A stretch of 64,000 nt of DNA from Amycolatopsis sp. NBC_00345. GTDB lineage: Bacteria > Actinomycetota > Actinomycetes > Mycobacteriales > Pseudonocardiaceae. Both the position numbers and the translations under genes were made by a program. The notes under the pieces were generated by a model. That model was not told the origin of the DNA. It ran no database searches and worked only from the letters and a program-made list of their open reading frames with translations. The stretch is from contig NZ_CP107995.1 of the NCBI RefSeq assembly GCF_036116635.1, forward strand, positions 9,672,001 through 9,736,000, written 5' to 3'. Positions 49,506 to 57,317 of the stretch are shown piece after piece. The first letter of the stretch is position 1; the number at the start of each line of letters is the position of its first letter.

Positions 49506-50903
49506 ATGAGTGAAGTGATCGGGACCGTGCCCGCCGGCTCGACCGAGCAGTGGCGCGATCGCAAGCGGTACCTGTGGCTGATCGGGCTCGTGGTGCCCTC
49601 GCTGGCGTTCCTCGCGATCGGGCTGCACGCGGCGACCGGGTGGGGCGTGTGGTTCTGGATCGGGCCGATCGTGATCCTGGTGGTCGTGCCGCTGATCGAC
49701 CTGCTCGCCGGGCTGGACCGCGGCAACCCGCCGGACGACGTGATCGAGCGGCTGGAGAACGACCGCTACTACCGGTGGATCACCTTCGTCTTCCTGCCCG
49801 TCCAGTACCTCGGCTTCGTCGTGGCGTTCTGGCTGATCGCCCGCGGGGACCTGTCCATTGTGGACAAGATCGGGCTGGCCGTCTCGATCGGCTGCATCGG
49901 CGGGATCGGCATCAACACCGCGCACGAGCTGGGGCACAAGAAGGAGAGCCACGAGCGCTGGCTGTCGAAGATCGCGCTGGCGCAGAGCTTCTACGGGCAC
50001 TTCTACATCGAGCACAACCGCGGCCACCACGTGCGCGTGGCGACGCCGGAGGACCCGGCGAGCAGCCGCGTCGGCGAGAGCTTCTACCGGTTCTGGCCGC
50101 GTACGGTGTTCGGCTCGCTGAAGTCCGCGTGGCGGCTGGAGCGCAAGCGTTACGCCCGGCGCGACCGGCACCCGTACCGCATCGGCAACGACGTGCTGAA
50201 CGCCTGGCTGATGTCGGCGGTGCTGTGGGCGGCGATGATCGTGTGGCTGGGCGTCGGTGTCCTGCCGTACCTGGTGATCCAGGCCGTGATCGGCTTCTCG
50301 CTGCTGGAAGTCGTCAACTACATGGAGCACTACGGGATGCGACGGCAGCGAGTGGGCGCGCCGGGGCGGCGCCGGTACGAGCGCGTGGATCCCAGCCACA
50401 GCTGGAACTCCAACAACATCGCCACCAACGTGCTGCTGTACCACCTGCAGCGGCACAGCGACCACCACGCCAACCCGACCCGCCGCTACCAGACGTTGCG
50501 TGATTTCGCCGAATCCCCGGTGCTGCCGACCGGGTACGCCGGGATGATCGTGCTCGCGCTGGTCCCGCCGCTGTGGCGCCGGGTGATGGACCCGCGGGTG
50601 CTCGCCCACTTCGGCGGTGATCTCAGCCGGGCCAACCTCCAGCCGCGTAAGCGGGCCAAGATCCTTGCGCGGTACGGAATTTCCGGTTCGACGGCCTCGA
50701 CGGCAGTGGACACACACGGCGACGCGACCGAAGGCGGCATGTGCCCGGGCTGCGGCTACGTCTACGACGAGCAGCTCGGCGACCCGCGTGAGGGCTTCCC
50801 GGCGGGCACGCCGTGGTCGGCGATCCCGGACTCCTGGTGCTGCCCGGACTGCGGCGTGCGCGAGAAGGTCGACTTCGTCGCGCCGGGACGGGTGGGTGCG
50901 TGA
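49506..50903 (+). CDS. alkB: Alkane 1-monooxygenase fused to rubredoxin (AlkB-Rd)
   Basis: The 465-residue protein has six hydrophobic helices and all AlkB histidine motifs: NTAHELGHKKE (about residue 138), EHNRGHHVRVATPEDPA (about 168), NYMEHYG (about 274) and LQRHSDHHANPTRRYQ (about 312). NYMEHYG and LQRHSDHH are diagnostic. The C-terminal 55 residues are a rubredoxin (MCPGCGYVYDE, then WCCPDCGVREKVDF) with two CxxCG knuckles, so electron donor and hydroxylase are fused, as in AlkW of some actinobacteria. It hydroxylates alkanes at the terminal carbon at the membrane. RBS GGAGGAGGG precedes ATG 49506. Confidence 0.95.
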   Translation: MSEVIGTVPAGSTEQWRDRKRYLWLIGLVVPSLAFLAIGLHAATGWGVWFWIGPIVILVVVPLIDLLAGLDRGNPPDDVIERLENDRYYRWITFVFLPVQYLGFVVAFWLIARGDLSIVDKIGLAVSIGCIGGIGINTAHELGHKKESHERWLSKIALAQSFYGHFYIEHNRGHHVRVATPEDPASSRVGESFYRFWPRTVFGSLKSAWRLERKRYARRDRHPYRIGNDVLNAWLMSAVLWAAMIVWLGVGVLPYLVIQAVIGFSLLEVVNYMEHYGMRRQRVGAPGRRRYERVDPSHSWNSNNIATNVLLYHLQRHSDHHANPTRRYQTLRDFAESPVLPTGYAGMIVLALVPPLWRRVMDPRVLAHFGGDLSRANLQPRKRAKILARYGISGSTASTAVDTHGDATEGGMCPGCGYVYDEQLGDPREGFPAGTPWSAIPDSWCCPDCGVREKVDFVAPGRVGA

Positions 50904-51094
50904 TGCGGATCGAAGCGGACCGTGGCAAGTGCGCCGGGCTGGGCATGTGCGAGGCGATGGAGCCCGATTTCTTCGAGGTCGGGGACGACGGCACCGTGCT
51001 GGTGCTCGACGAGCGGCCTGGTGAGGAGCACCGGCACGACCTTGTTGCCGCGGTCAACGCTTGCCCTGTGCTGGCCTTGAAACTGCGGGACTGA
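50903..51094 (+). CDS. Small ferredoxin, probable [3Fe-4S] type
   Basis: The 63-residue protein MRIEADRGKCAGLGMCEAME has Cys in C-x5-C and a third in NACPVLAL, the pattern of single-cluster [3Fe-4S] ferredoxins that usually serve cytochromes P450. The ATG overlaps the stop of the AlkB-rubredoxin gene (TGATG), so both are co-translated. That a P450-type ferredoxin is coupled to an AlkB that already carries rubredoxin is unusual; it may instead serve a P450 elsewhere or relay electrons to the fused rubredoxin. Confidence 0.88.
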   Translation: MRIEADRGKCAGLGMCEAMEPDFFEVGDDGTVLVLDERPGEEHRHDLVAAVNACPVLALKLRD

Positions 51095-51159
51095 CCGTGA
51101 CTCTTGGGGTTGCCAGCGCGTCCGGTACGCCGTTGGCTCGGGGGCCTAGAATGACGATC

Positions 51160-51783
51160 ATGAGCGGATCACCTCCGGCCGCCCCGACCGACGGCGGCCA
51201 GTACCGGCAGCCGATCGTCGCCGCGGCGATCGAGCTGACCGCGCGGTCCGGCTGGTCGGCGGTCACGATGGTCCGGCTGGCCGAGGTCGTGGGCGTCAGC
51301 CGTCAGACCGTCTACAACGAGGTCGGCTCCAAGGCGGCGCTGGCGGAGGCGATGGTCGCGCACGAGCTGGACCGGTTCCTGTCGGTCGTCCGCGCCGCCT
51401 TCGACCGCCGTCCGGACGACCTCGTCGAAGCGGTCTACGAAGCGGTCCGCGCGGTCCTCGAACTGGCCGACGACAACACCCTGCTCCGCGCGATCGCCTC
51501 AGCCACGCACGGCGCCGACACCGAGCTGCTGCCCCTGCTGACCACCCACGCGGACACCCTCCTCACCGAGGCGCGGACGACACTCATCCGGCGCGTGGAG
51601 TCCTACCGGCCGCCGTTGGACCCCGACCAGCTCGCCGCGGTGATCGACCTGATCGTCCGGACGGTCCTGAGCCACGTCATGCAGCCTTCCGACACGCCGG
51701 CGCGCACGGCGGACAGTTTGGCCTGGATCGTGGGGCGTGTGCTTGAGGTGCCGGCCGGGGTTTCGTTGCGGCATCGGGTTTGA
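51160..51783 (+). CDS. TetR-family regulator of the alkB cluster (probable)
   Basis: The 207-residue protein has a TetR helix-turn-helix near residues 35-55 (AVTMVRLAEVVGVSRQTVYNEV) after GQYRQPIVAAAIELTARSGW. The C-terminal part (VRTVLSHVMQPSDTPARTAD) resembles regulators next to alkane hydroxylase genes such as AlkX/AlkU. ATG 51160 is used because TAGAAT (51147-51152) lies seven bases before it; ATG 51151 would overlap that box. It lies 65 bp after the ferredoxin gene and probably controls alkB through the upstream repeats. Confidence 0.85.
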   Translation: MSGSPPAAPTDGGQYRQPIVAAAIELTARSGWSAVTMVRLAEVVGVSRQTVYNEVGSKAALAEAMVAHELDRFLSVVRAAFDRRPDDLVEAVYEAVRAVLELADDNTLLRAIASATHGADTELLPLLTTHADTLLTEARTTLIRRVESYRPPLDPDQLAAVIDLIVRTVLSHVMQPSDTPARTADSLAWIVGRVLEVPAGVSLRHRV

Positions 51784-51795
51784 GGGTGTTTGTGG

Positions 51796-52422
51796 TTAGT
51801 GGTGGCGGAGGTTGGTGAGGACGAACTCTGCGGTTTTGAGTACGCCGCCGCAGCGGTCTTTGTCCCAGTAGTGTGACGGTGAGGTCTCTCCTCGGTAGCT
51901 GAATTGCAGCATCTTTGCGTCGCTTATCCCGACTGCGACGTTGCAGTCATTGGGTCCGCTGAATTCGTGGTAAATGACAACCGGGTAGCCATCGAGGGAA
52001 ACTTCGGACCAGGGCTCGAGGCCATGCTCCGCAGACGATCGAGACGCGGCGAGCTCGGTGAGATTCTGTGGTTTCACCAGCGGTTCCAAAATGGTGACGA
52101 GCGGTCCACGCGGCGAAGTCCAGTTGCAGCGGAACAACGTGGGGTCGTTGCTCACGAACGGCTGGACGTCGCTGGGTGGGTCAGCCACTACGGCGGCCAC
52201 TTGTTCCTTGTCCAGGATTTGGCAGGGGGCCTTCTCGAACGGCGTGGGATCCAGCGGCTGCTTTACCGGAGTGAACGGTATAGCGGCACCCGGCCTTACT
52301 GGGGTGGGCGGCTGGTCCAGGATCGGAGTGGGCTGCTTCGGGCCGCAAGCGGTGAGCAATGCGGAACCCGCTGCCAGCGCGCACAAAATGGCCGCGGACT
52401 TCGTCGAGTTCATTAGACTCAT
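51796..52422 (-). CDS. DUF3558-type lipoprotein
   Basis: The 208-residue protein has a lipoprotein signal: MSLMNSTKSAAILCALAAGS followed by the lipobox LLTAC at about residue 26, so it is anchored to the outer face of the membrane. The rest (FEKAPCQILDKEQVAAVVAD, LFRCNWTSP, KDRCGGVLKTAEFVLTNL) is the DUF3558 fold with spaced Cys residues for disulfides. The ATG overlaps the stop of the WXG effector gene (ATGA), making it the last gene of the operon. DUF3558 lipoproteins are common beside ESX-like genes in Pseudonocardiaceae; their role is unknown. Confidence 0.85.
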   Translation of the reverse strand: MSLMNSTKSAAILCALAAGSALLTACGPKQPTPILDQPPTPVRPGAAIPFTPVKQPLDPTPFEKAPCQILDKEQVAAVVADPPSDVQPFVSNDPTLFRCNWTSPRGPLVTILEPLVKPQNLTELAASRSSAEHGLEPWSEVSLDGYPVVIYHEFSGPNDCNVAVGISDAKMLQFSYRGETSPSHYWDKDRCGGVLKTAEFVLTNLRHH

Positions 52423-53150
52423 TCCGGGAACGCTGTCGGGTTGACACGCCACTGCTTTTCGTTGTTCATGCCGGAGTTGCCCGGCATCTCCGGCAGCTCT
52501 GGGAAATTGGTGGCAGATTGCTGCAGGCTGATCGAGCCAGCCGCAAAATCGCCGAGTGTCGTGACTGATTTGGCGAACAGGGCGCCGATCTTATCCACCA
52601 GTGTACTGAAGGCGTCAATCACCGTGTCTATTACGTCTTTAGCTGTGAAGAAGTCTGCGATGGGGATTTCCACGGTGAGTGCCGCGAGTACTCCTTTGAT
52701 GCCGATTTTGGCGAGCTCGGACGCGCAGGTGCCGACAAGTTCGAGAGCGCTTTCGTAGGTTGTAATCACACATTGGGCGATCTTGACAAGGTTCTCGGAC
52801 ATGCTCGCCACGGCATTCTGCTGGTGATCAAGGGTGCCGCTGACTCGATTAGCATAGGTCGTGAACTGGTCGGCTGCACGGCCCGACCAGGTTCCGCTCA
52901 CTGCCTGGACTGCTGCGTTGACGCCTTTTTCTCTCGCGGTGTCGAGTGTGTTGTTCTGAGCGAAGGCAAATGCCATTTCCTGCACTACGACGGCATTGCC
53001 CAGCAACTTGTTCCGGATGGTGTCGAGCAAACGGATGATGTCGTCACGGCCGAAGATGTTCGCCACCTGGCGGATCTTCGCGTCGGATCCCTCGGGGTAT
53101 GGTCCTGGTGGCGGTATCCGCTTCGGCGGGGTGACTGTTGTATCGTCCAT
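52419..53150 (-). CDS. Large WXG100-like ESX-type effector
   Basis: The 243-residue protein has no signal peptide. Residues 50-140 form a helical hairpin with VSGTWSGRAADQFTTYANRV, where GTWSGRAA is the W-x-G turn of WXG100 proteins. The second half (about 150-215) is hydrophobic and helical (GIKGVLAALTVEIPIADFFT, VIDTVIDAFSTLVDKIGALF), suggesting a membrane-active tail, followed by a short proline-rich end. It lies between a small WXG-like partner gene and the lipoprotein gene. A secreted, membrane-acting effector or PPE-like protein is inferred. Confidence 0.75.
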   Translation of the reverse strand: MDDTTVTPPKRIPPPGPYPEGSDAKIRQVANIFGRDDIIRLLDTIRNKLLGNAVVVQEMAFAFAQNNTLDTAREKGVNAAVQAVSGTWSGRAADQFTTYANRVSGTLDHQQNAVASMSENLVKIAQCVITTYESALELVGTCASELAKIGIKGVLAALTVEIPIADFFTAKDVIDTVIDAFSTLVDKIGALFAKSVTTLGDFAAGSISLQQSATNFPELPEMPGNSGMNNEKQWRVNPTAFPE

Positions 53151-53152
53151 GA

Positions 53153-53512
53153 TCAGTTCAACCCCTCTTCCTTGTTTCGTAGGCGTCTGTAATCCTCTTC
53201 GTCTTGGGTTTCGTAGTAGTCTGCGGCCTTGTCCAGCGCTTCGGCGAGTTGCTCCAACTGTCCGGCACCGCGCACGCTTTTATCGCGTATGCTGGAGATC
53301 GCCGAGTTGAAGGCTTCGACGACTCTGGATTCGACGCCGAGCAACCCGACGTCTTCGTTGCGAAGGACCATCGACGACAGATCGTTGTTGGCGAACTTCA
53401 GCACCTTCTCGCGTGCGGCGAAGATGTCCTCCGTCGCTCCTCGCAGGGCTTGCGGGTAGACCTCGAAGCCGGAGCCGGACGAGTCGTTGGTCATCGGGTC
53501 GAGACCGCTCAT
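53153..53512 (-). CDS. Small helical ESX-type (WXG100-like) protein
   Basis: The 119-residue, fully alpha-helical protein (YPQALRGATEDIFAAREKVL, then VESRVVEAFNSAISSIRDKS and QLEQLAEALDKAADYYETQD) lacks a signal peptide and a clear W-x-G, but its length and two-helix amphipathic pattern fit DUF2580/ESX-partner proteins in actinobacteria. ATG 53512 overlaps the stop of the upstream YbaB-like gene (ATGA) and the stop is two bases before the next gene. It probably pairs with the larger WXG protein for secretion. Confidence 0.75.
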   Translation of the reverse strand: MSGLDPMTNDSSGSGFEVYPQALRGATEDIFAAREKVLKFANNDLSSMVLRNEDVGLLGVESRVVEAFNSAISSIRDKSVRGAGQLEQLAEALDKAADYYETQDEEDYRRLRNKEEGLN

Positions 53513-53820
53513 CGGGTTCCCACCTCTCGGGCGGCTTCGTCGACCATGATCTTGCGACGGGTCGAAGCCGCGGATTCCGCGTTGTTCACCGCGCGCAGGA
53601 CGTGGCCTGCCAGGCTGGCGCCGGTTTGGACGGCGACCGCGTCCTGGTCCAGCTCGACCGAGATCAGGGCGCCCGAACCGTCCACGATGACCTGGCCGAG
53701 GTCCGCGCCGATGTCCAGGACCAGCGGCAGGGCTTCCCCGTCGGCCGCGGCCTGCTCCACCGCGGCGACCCGGGCGTCGATCTCCTTGGCCAGGTTGTAC
53801 AGCTCTTCCTCGGTGTTCAC
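53509..53820 (-). CDS. YbaB/EbfC-like protein (second copy)
   Basis: The 103-residue protein starts at GTG 53820, overlapping the stop of the preceding gene (GTGA). It has an N-terminal helix (NTEEELYNLAKEIDARVAAV) followed by GQVIVDGSGALISVELDQDA and GHVLRAVNNAESAASTRRKI, which reproduces the strand-strand-helix core of YbaB/EbfC nucleoid-associated proteins. A divergent paralogue is encoded directly upstream. Such YbaB-like proteins accompany ESX-type operons in Pseudonocardiaceae and may act as chaperones or regulators rather than as DNA binders. Confidence 0.72.
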   Translation of the reverse strand: MNTEEELYNLAKEIDARVAAVEQAAADGEALPLVLDIGADLGQVIVDGSGALISVELDQDAVAVQTGASLAGHVLRAVNNAESAASTRRKIMVDEAAREVGTR

Positions 53821-54284
53821 CAGTGCCCCCGTCCGGTCTCCGGCTCTTCGTCGGTCAGGAAGTCGATCTCCTCGAAGTTCTCCTCGTCGTCCGGCCGGCG
53901 CGGCGTCCTGGTGGACGTCGGCGGAGCCGGCTCGGGGCGGTCCTCCTCGGCATAGGGCGTCCACTCCGGCTGCGGCTCCGGCGGCGTCGGTGGCTCCTTG
54001 CCGAACAGCGCGTTCAACTCCGGCAGTGACGACGCCCGCGCGGTATCGCGCGCGTTCTTGATCGTCTGGACGATCACGAGCCCCAGCTTCTGCCCGGCTG
54101 AACCGTGCAGCGCACGGTCGTCGATCCGCAGGTCCACGAGCTTTCCCTGGCCGGTCACCACGGCGGTGACCAGGCCGTCGGCTGTGCGCGCGGCGTGCCG
54201 GGCAGCCGCGAGCCGGGCGTCCAGTTCGCCGGCTTGCTGCTGCAGCTGCCTGAGATCGCCGACCGGTTGGCGCGGTGCGGTCAT
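53817..54284 (-). CDS. YbaB/EbfC-family protein with acidic tail
   Basis: The 155-residue protein has an N-terminal coiled-coil helix (DLRQLQQQAGELDARLAAAR) and the YbaB core (GLVTAVVTGQGKLVDLRIDD, then SAGQKLGLVIVQTIKNARDT) in residues 12-90, followed by a disordered Pro/Glu-rich tail of about 60 residues (EPPTPPEPQPEWTPY, EENFEEIDFLTDEEPE). It is the first gene of a five-gene operon whose members overlap or nearly touch. The tail could bind a partner in the secretion step; this is inference. Confidence 0.8.
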   Translation of the reverse strand: MTAPRQPVGDLRQLQQQAGELDARLAAARHAARTADGLVTAVVTGQGKLVDLRIDDRALHGSAGQKLGLVIVQTIKNARDTARASSLPELNALFGKEPPTPPEPQPEWTPYAEEDRPEPAPPTSTRTPRRPDDEENFEEIDFLTDEEPETGRGHW

Positions 54285-54469
54285 GACCGCATCACGGCGT
54301 CCACCATCCTCATCCCCCTACTCCAAGTTCCGTCACCATCACGGAACGTGCCCGACTCGTACAATACTGCGGCTGATCCGTGGCGCAAAGACCGTCGGAA
54401 GATCGGGCGAAACCGTCGGCCGGATGCCGCCGGGGACCGGTCCCGACCGGCGGGGCTAGCTTGCCGATC

Positions 54470-55228
54470 ATGAAACGGACCCAGCGGATCCTCCTCGCGG
54501 CGGCGGTGGCCGGCGCGTTCGTGCCAGGTTTTTCCACCGCGGCGGAAGCGGCGACACCAGCCTGCAGTCATCCGGCGGACGTGCTGGACCTGGCGAACTG
54601 GAAGGAAACCCTGCCCACCGGCTCGGAGGGCAAACCCACCGAGGTCAGCCAGCCCAAGCTGAAGACCTTCTCGGCCGACCCGTGGTTCACCACCGCCGCC
54701 GGCTGCACCGGAGTCCAGTTCCGGGCGGCGGTGAACGGGGTGACCACCAGCGGCAGCGGCTACCCGAGGTCGGAGCTGCGGGAGATGTCCGACGGCGACG
54801 GGGCGAGCTGGTCCACCACCAAGGGCACCAGCACGCTGACGGTCGACACCTCGGTCACCCACCTGCCCGCGGACAAGCCCGAGGTCGTCGTCGCCCAGAT
54901 CCACGACAGCGAGGACGACGTGACCGTCTTCCGTCTCGAGGGCAGCAAGCTCTACGTCACCAAGGGCGACGAGACGCACTACAAACTCGCCGACGGCAAC
55001 TACAAGCTCGGCACCCGGTTCACCGTCCGCTTCGTCGCCGCGGACGGCCGGATTTCGGCCTTCTACAACGGGACCAAGGTCGCGGACTTCGCGGAGAAGT
55101 CCTCGGGCGACTACTTCAAAGCGGGGGTCTACACCCAGGCCAACTGCGACAAATCTTCGCCGTGCAGCACGGAGAACTACGGCGAGACGGTGGTCTACGG
55201 GTTGACCGTCGCCCACCAGGACCAGTGA
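54470..55228 (+). CDS. Secreted polysaccharide lyase family 7 (alginate lyase)
   Basis: The 252-residue protein has a signal peptide (QRILLAAAVAGAFVPGFSTA, cut near AEAAT). The PL7 catalytic motifs are present: YPRSELREM (R-x-E-L-R, about residue 97), VVVAQIHD (Q-I-H, about 139) and YFKAGVYTQ (Y-F-K-A-G-x-Y-x-Q, about 220). This set is diagnostic for PL7 alginate or poly-glucuronate lyases that cleave by beta-elimination outside the cell. ATG 54470 has a weak RBS. It lies 13 bp before a beta-helix protein gene and is probably in one operon with it. Confidence 0.93.
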   Translation: MKRTQRILLAAAVAGAFVPGFSTAAEAATPACSHPADVLDLANWKETLPTGSEGKPTEVSQPKLKTFSADPWFTTAAGCTGVQFRAAVNGVTTSGSGYPRSELREMSDGDGASWSTTKGTSTLTVDTSVTHLPADKPEVVVAQIHDSEDDVTVFRLEGSKLYVTKGDETHYKLADGNYKLGTRFTVRFVAADGRISAFYNGTKVADFAEKSSGDYFKAGVYTQANCDKSSPCSTENYGETVVYGLTVAHQDQ

Positions 55229-55241
55229 CGAATACCGGAGG

Positions 55242-56159
55242 GTGAAAACGTTGTCCATCACCAGAATCGTTGTGAGCTGCGCCGCGCTGGCGCTGATGTT
55301 GCCGTTCGCGGGGACGGCCTCGGCCGCGCCCGTCGCGGCGGGGGCGCACGCCGGGAACGGGCCGGCCTGTACCCGGCACCTCGCCGGCACCGGGTCAGCC
55401 GACGCCGTGCGCCCCGGTGACGTCGTCTGCTTCGACACCGCGGCCAAGGCCAAGCGGCTGAAGATCACCAAGGGCGGCACGGCCCAGGCGCCCGTCACCT
55501 ATTCCGGTGCCGGCCAGCAGGTGGGCGGGATCGACATCGACGCCGACTACGTGGTGGTCGACGGCTACACGATGAACGAGCCCTCGGCGCCCGGCATCGA
55601 GGTCCACGGAAACGGCGTGACCGTCCAGAACAACACCGTCACCGCGCCGAAGGGCGACGACGGGGACGGGCTGCGGTTCTTCGGGGACAACATCACCATC
55701 AAGCACAACACCATCAGCAAAACCGACAACAGCACCGGCGCCCACGCCGACTGCATGCAGACCTTCGCCACCGACGAGGACGACGTGGCCAGCAGCCACC
55801 TGGTCATCGACAGCAACCGGTGCGAGCAGGTCGACAACATGTGCCTGATGGCGGAGGGCCCGAACTCCGAGGCCGGCGACGGCAGCGGCGAGGGCGTTTC
55901 GGAAGACTGGACGTTCAGCAACAACTACTGCCAGACGCGCGAAGCCTCGCAGACGCTCATGGTCGACGACGTCCAGCACCTCACCGTCACCGGCAACACC
56001 TGGGCCGCCGGGCCGGACCACGCCATCGGCCTGCAGAACAAGTCGACCGACGCCCACGTCAAGGACAACAAGCTCGACCCGTCCATCAAGTGCGAGGTCG
56101 GCATCGACAAGTCCTCCAAGCCGGGTTACCAGGGCCCCACGCCCGGCTGCGACCCGTGA
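55242..56159 (+). CDS. Secreted right-handed parallel beta-helix protein
   Basis: The 305-residue protein has a signal peptide (RIVVSCAALALMLPFAGTAS, cut near ASAAP). Many short repeats of the beta-helix type follow, such as NGVTVQNNTVTAPK, NITIKHNTISKTD, LVIDSNRCEQVD and LTVTGNTWAAGPDH. Such folds are typical of pectate/alginate lyases of other families (for example PL6) and of inulin- or mannuronan-acting enzymes. Start is GTG 55242 with GGAGGG before it. Coupling to the PL7 gene points to polysaccharide (alginate-like) breakdown, but no catalytic residues can be fixed. Confidence 0.82.
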   Translation: MKTLSITRIVVSCAALALMLPFAGTASAAPVAAGAHAGNGPACTRHLAGTGSADAVRPGDVVCFDTAAKAKRLKITKGGTAQAPVTYSGAGQQVGGIDIDADYVVVDGYTMNEPSAPGIEVHGNGVTVQNNTVTAPKGDDGDGLRFFGDNITIKHNTISKTDNSTGAHADCMQTFATDEDDVASSHLVIDSNRCEQVDNMCLMAEGPNSEAGDGSGEGVSEDWTFSNNYCQTREASQTLMVDDVQHLTVTGNTWAAGPDHAIGLQNKSTDAHVKDNKLDPSIKCEVGIDKSSKPGYQGPTPGCDP

Positions 56160-56214
56160 TGAACGCTGGTCGCGGCCCGCGTGACGGGCCGCGGCCGGTG
56201 CCGTGGGGAAACGG

Positions 56215-56580
56215 TCACGGCAGTTCGTCGCCGGGCTCCACGTTGACAACGGCCTGGTAGACCATCGGGCGGGCCTTGGCGTCGAGCTCGGGGTCGTTGA
56301 TCAGACGCTGGATCGAGGCCAGCCACTCGGGGTTGCGCCGGGCGTCGTCGAGGGCGGTGCCGGACTCCCATTCGGCGACGTTGACGAAGGTCAGCTCCGC
56401 CTGGTCGCTCATCGCGCGGAGCATGCGCGCGCGGACGAATCCGGGGGCGGACGCCATCAGGCGGGCGTTGTCCTTCCAGCGGCTCAAGAACCGGTCCTGC
56501 TGGGTCATCGGCACCGAGAAGGCGTTGATCAGCGTGACCGGCGTGCTCACGCCGGCGGTGGTGTGTCCGGGAGCGGTCAT
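56215..56580 (-). CDS. Antibiotic biosynthesis monooxygenase (ABM) domain protein
   Basis: The 121-residue protein has the ABM ferredoxin-like fold: VTLINAFSVPMTQQDRFLSR, then APGFVRARMLRAMSDQAELT and FVNVAEWESGTALDDARRNP. It resembles actinobacterial YdhR/ABM monooxygenases that oxidise quinone-like substrates without cofactors, or that just bind them. ATG 56580 is chosen because TATGGT (minus strand, 56588-56593) lies seven bases upstream. It diverges from a MarR gene with a palindromic operator in the gap, so it is probably under MarR control. Confidence 0.85.
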   Translation of the reverse strand: MTAPGHTTAGVSTPVTLINAFSVPMTQQDRFLSRWKDNARLMASAPGFVRARMLRAMSDQAELTFVNVAEWESGTALDDARRNPEWLASIQRLINDPELDAKARPMVYQAVVNVEPGDELP

Positions 56581-56606
56581 GCCCCCGACCATAAACGCCC
56601 TGGGAT

Positions 56607-56631
56607 GGATTGTCACTAGTGATGACAATCC
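56607..56631. promoter_or_regulatory. MarR operator palindrome
   Basis: GGATTGTCA and TGACAATCC form a perfect 9-7-9 inverted repeat between the divergent ABM and marR genes. It lies 24 bp before the marR GTG, overlapping the likely promoters of both. This is a strong candidate site for the MarR protein. Confidence 0.82.
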
Positions 56632-56654
56632 TTGGCTGTTGCTAAGCTGGCACT

Positions 56655-57119
56655 GTGCAGCTTGATGAACGCGGGGTGTTCCTGTTGTCCCAGATCGGCC
56701 ACCACGTCGCGGAGCGGATGGCCGTGAGTCTCATGCCGCTGGGGCTCCAGCCGGCGCATTTCGGTGTCCTGTCCCATTTGCAGGCCGACGACGGGCTCAC
56801 CCAGCAGCGCCTGGCGGACAAACTCGGCATCCACCGCAACTCGATGGTCGGACTGGTCGACGACCTCGAAGCGCACGAGCTGGTCCGCCGCACCCGTCAC
56901 CCGGACGACCGCCGTGCCTACGCCGTCCGGCTGACCGACCGGGCCCGCACCGTGCTGCGCGAGGCCGAAGCCTCCGCGAACAGCATGGAGGCGGCCGTCC
57001 TCGCCCCCCTCAGCGAGCCGGAACGGCGGCGGCTCATCGCGATGCTGCACCGGGTCGCCGTACACGCCGAGCTGCTGCCGGGTGTCCATCCCGGACTGCA
57101 GCGGCGGGCGGCCCGCTGA
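56655..57119 (+). CDS. MarR-family transcriptional regulator
   Basis: The 154-residue protein has the MarR winged helix: LGLQPAHFGVLSHLQADDGL, the recognition part LADKLGIHRNSMVGLVDDLEAHELVRR and the wing HPDDRRAYAVRLTDRAR (about residues 28-105). It starts at GTG 56655 with TAAGCT six bases upstream (leaderless pattern). The palindrome upstream indicates autoregulation and control of the divergent ABM gene. Effector unknown; phenolic or quinone compounds are usual for this pairing. Confidence 0.9.
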   Translation: MQLDERGVFLLSQIGHHVAERMAVSLMPLGLQPAHFGVLSHLQADDGLTQQRLADKLGIHRNSMVGLVDDLEAHELVRRTRHPDDRRAYAVRLTDRARTVLREAEASANSMEAAVLAPLSEPERRRLIAMLHRVAVHAELLPGVHPGLQRRAAR

Positions 57120-57150
57120 TCGACCTCGGCGCGCGCCGGGGCGAATCCTT

Positions 57151-57317
57151 CTACGCCCGTTTCGACACGACGTACTTCGGCAGGGCGTTCATCCGCTTGG
57201 TGAACGGGTCGGGGTCGGTGATCGCCGGCCGGTCGCGCGCACGCCGTGTACGTCCGCCGTCGTTGGTGTCCTCAGTGGACGATCCTGGGTGACGAACTGC
57301 GTGACGGCGATCTTCAT
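57151..57317 (-). pseudogene. Internally deleted RibD/dihydrofolate-reductase-like gene
   Basis: The minus strand begins MKIAVTQFVTQD at 57317, overlapping the SRPBCC stop (ATGA), as is usual for RibD C-terminal (dihydrofolate reductase-like) proteins. After about 20 residues the typical middle is absent, and at 57151-57220 the end of the same family appears in another frame: ITDPDPFTKRMNALPKYVVS followed by a stop. Roughly 100 codons are missing. The ArsR-SRPBCC-RibD order is a common actinobacterial operon, so this is its decayed third gene. Confidence 0.82.
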
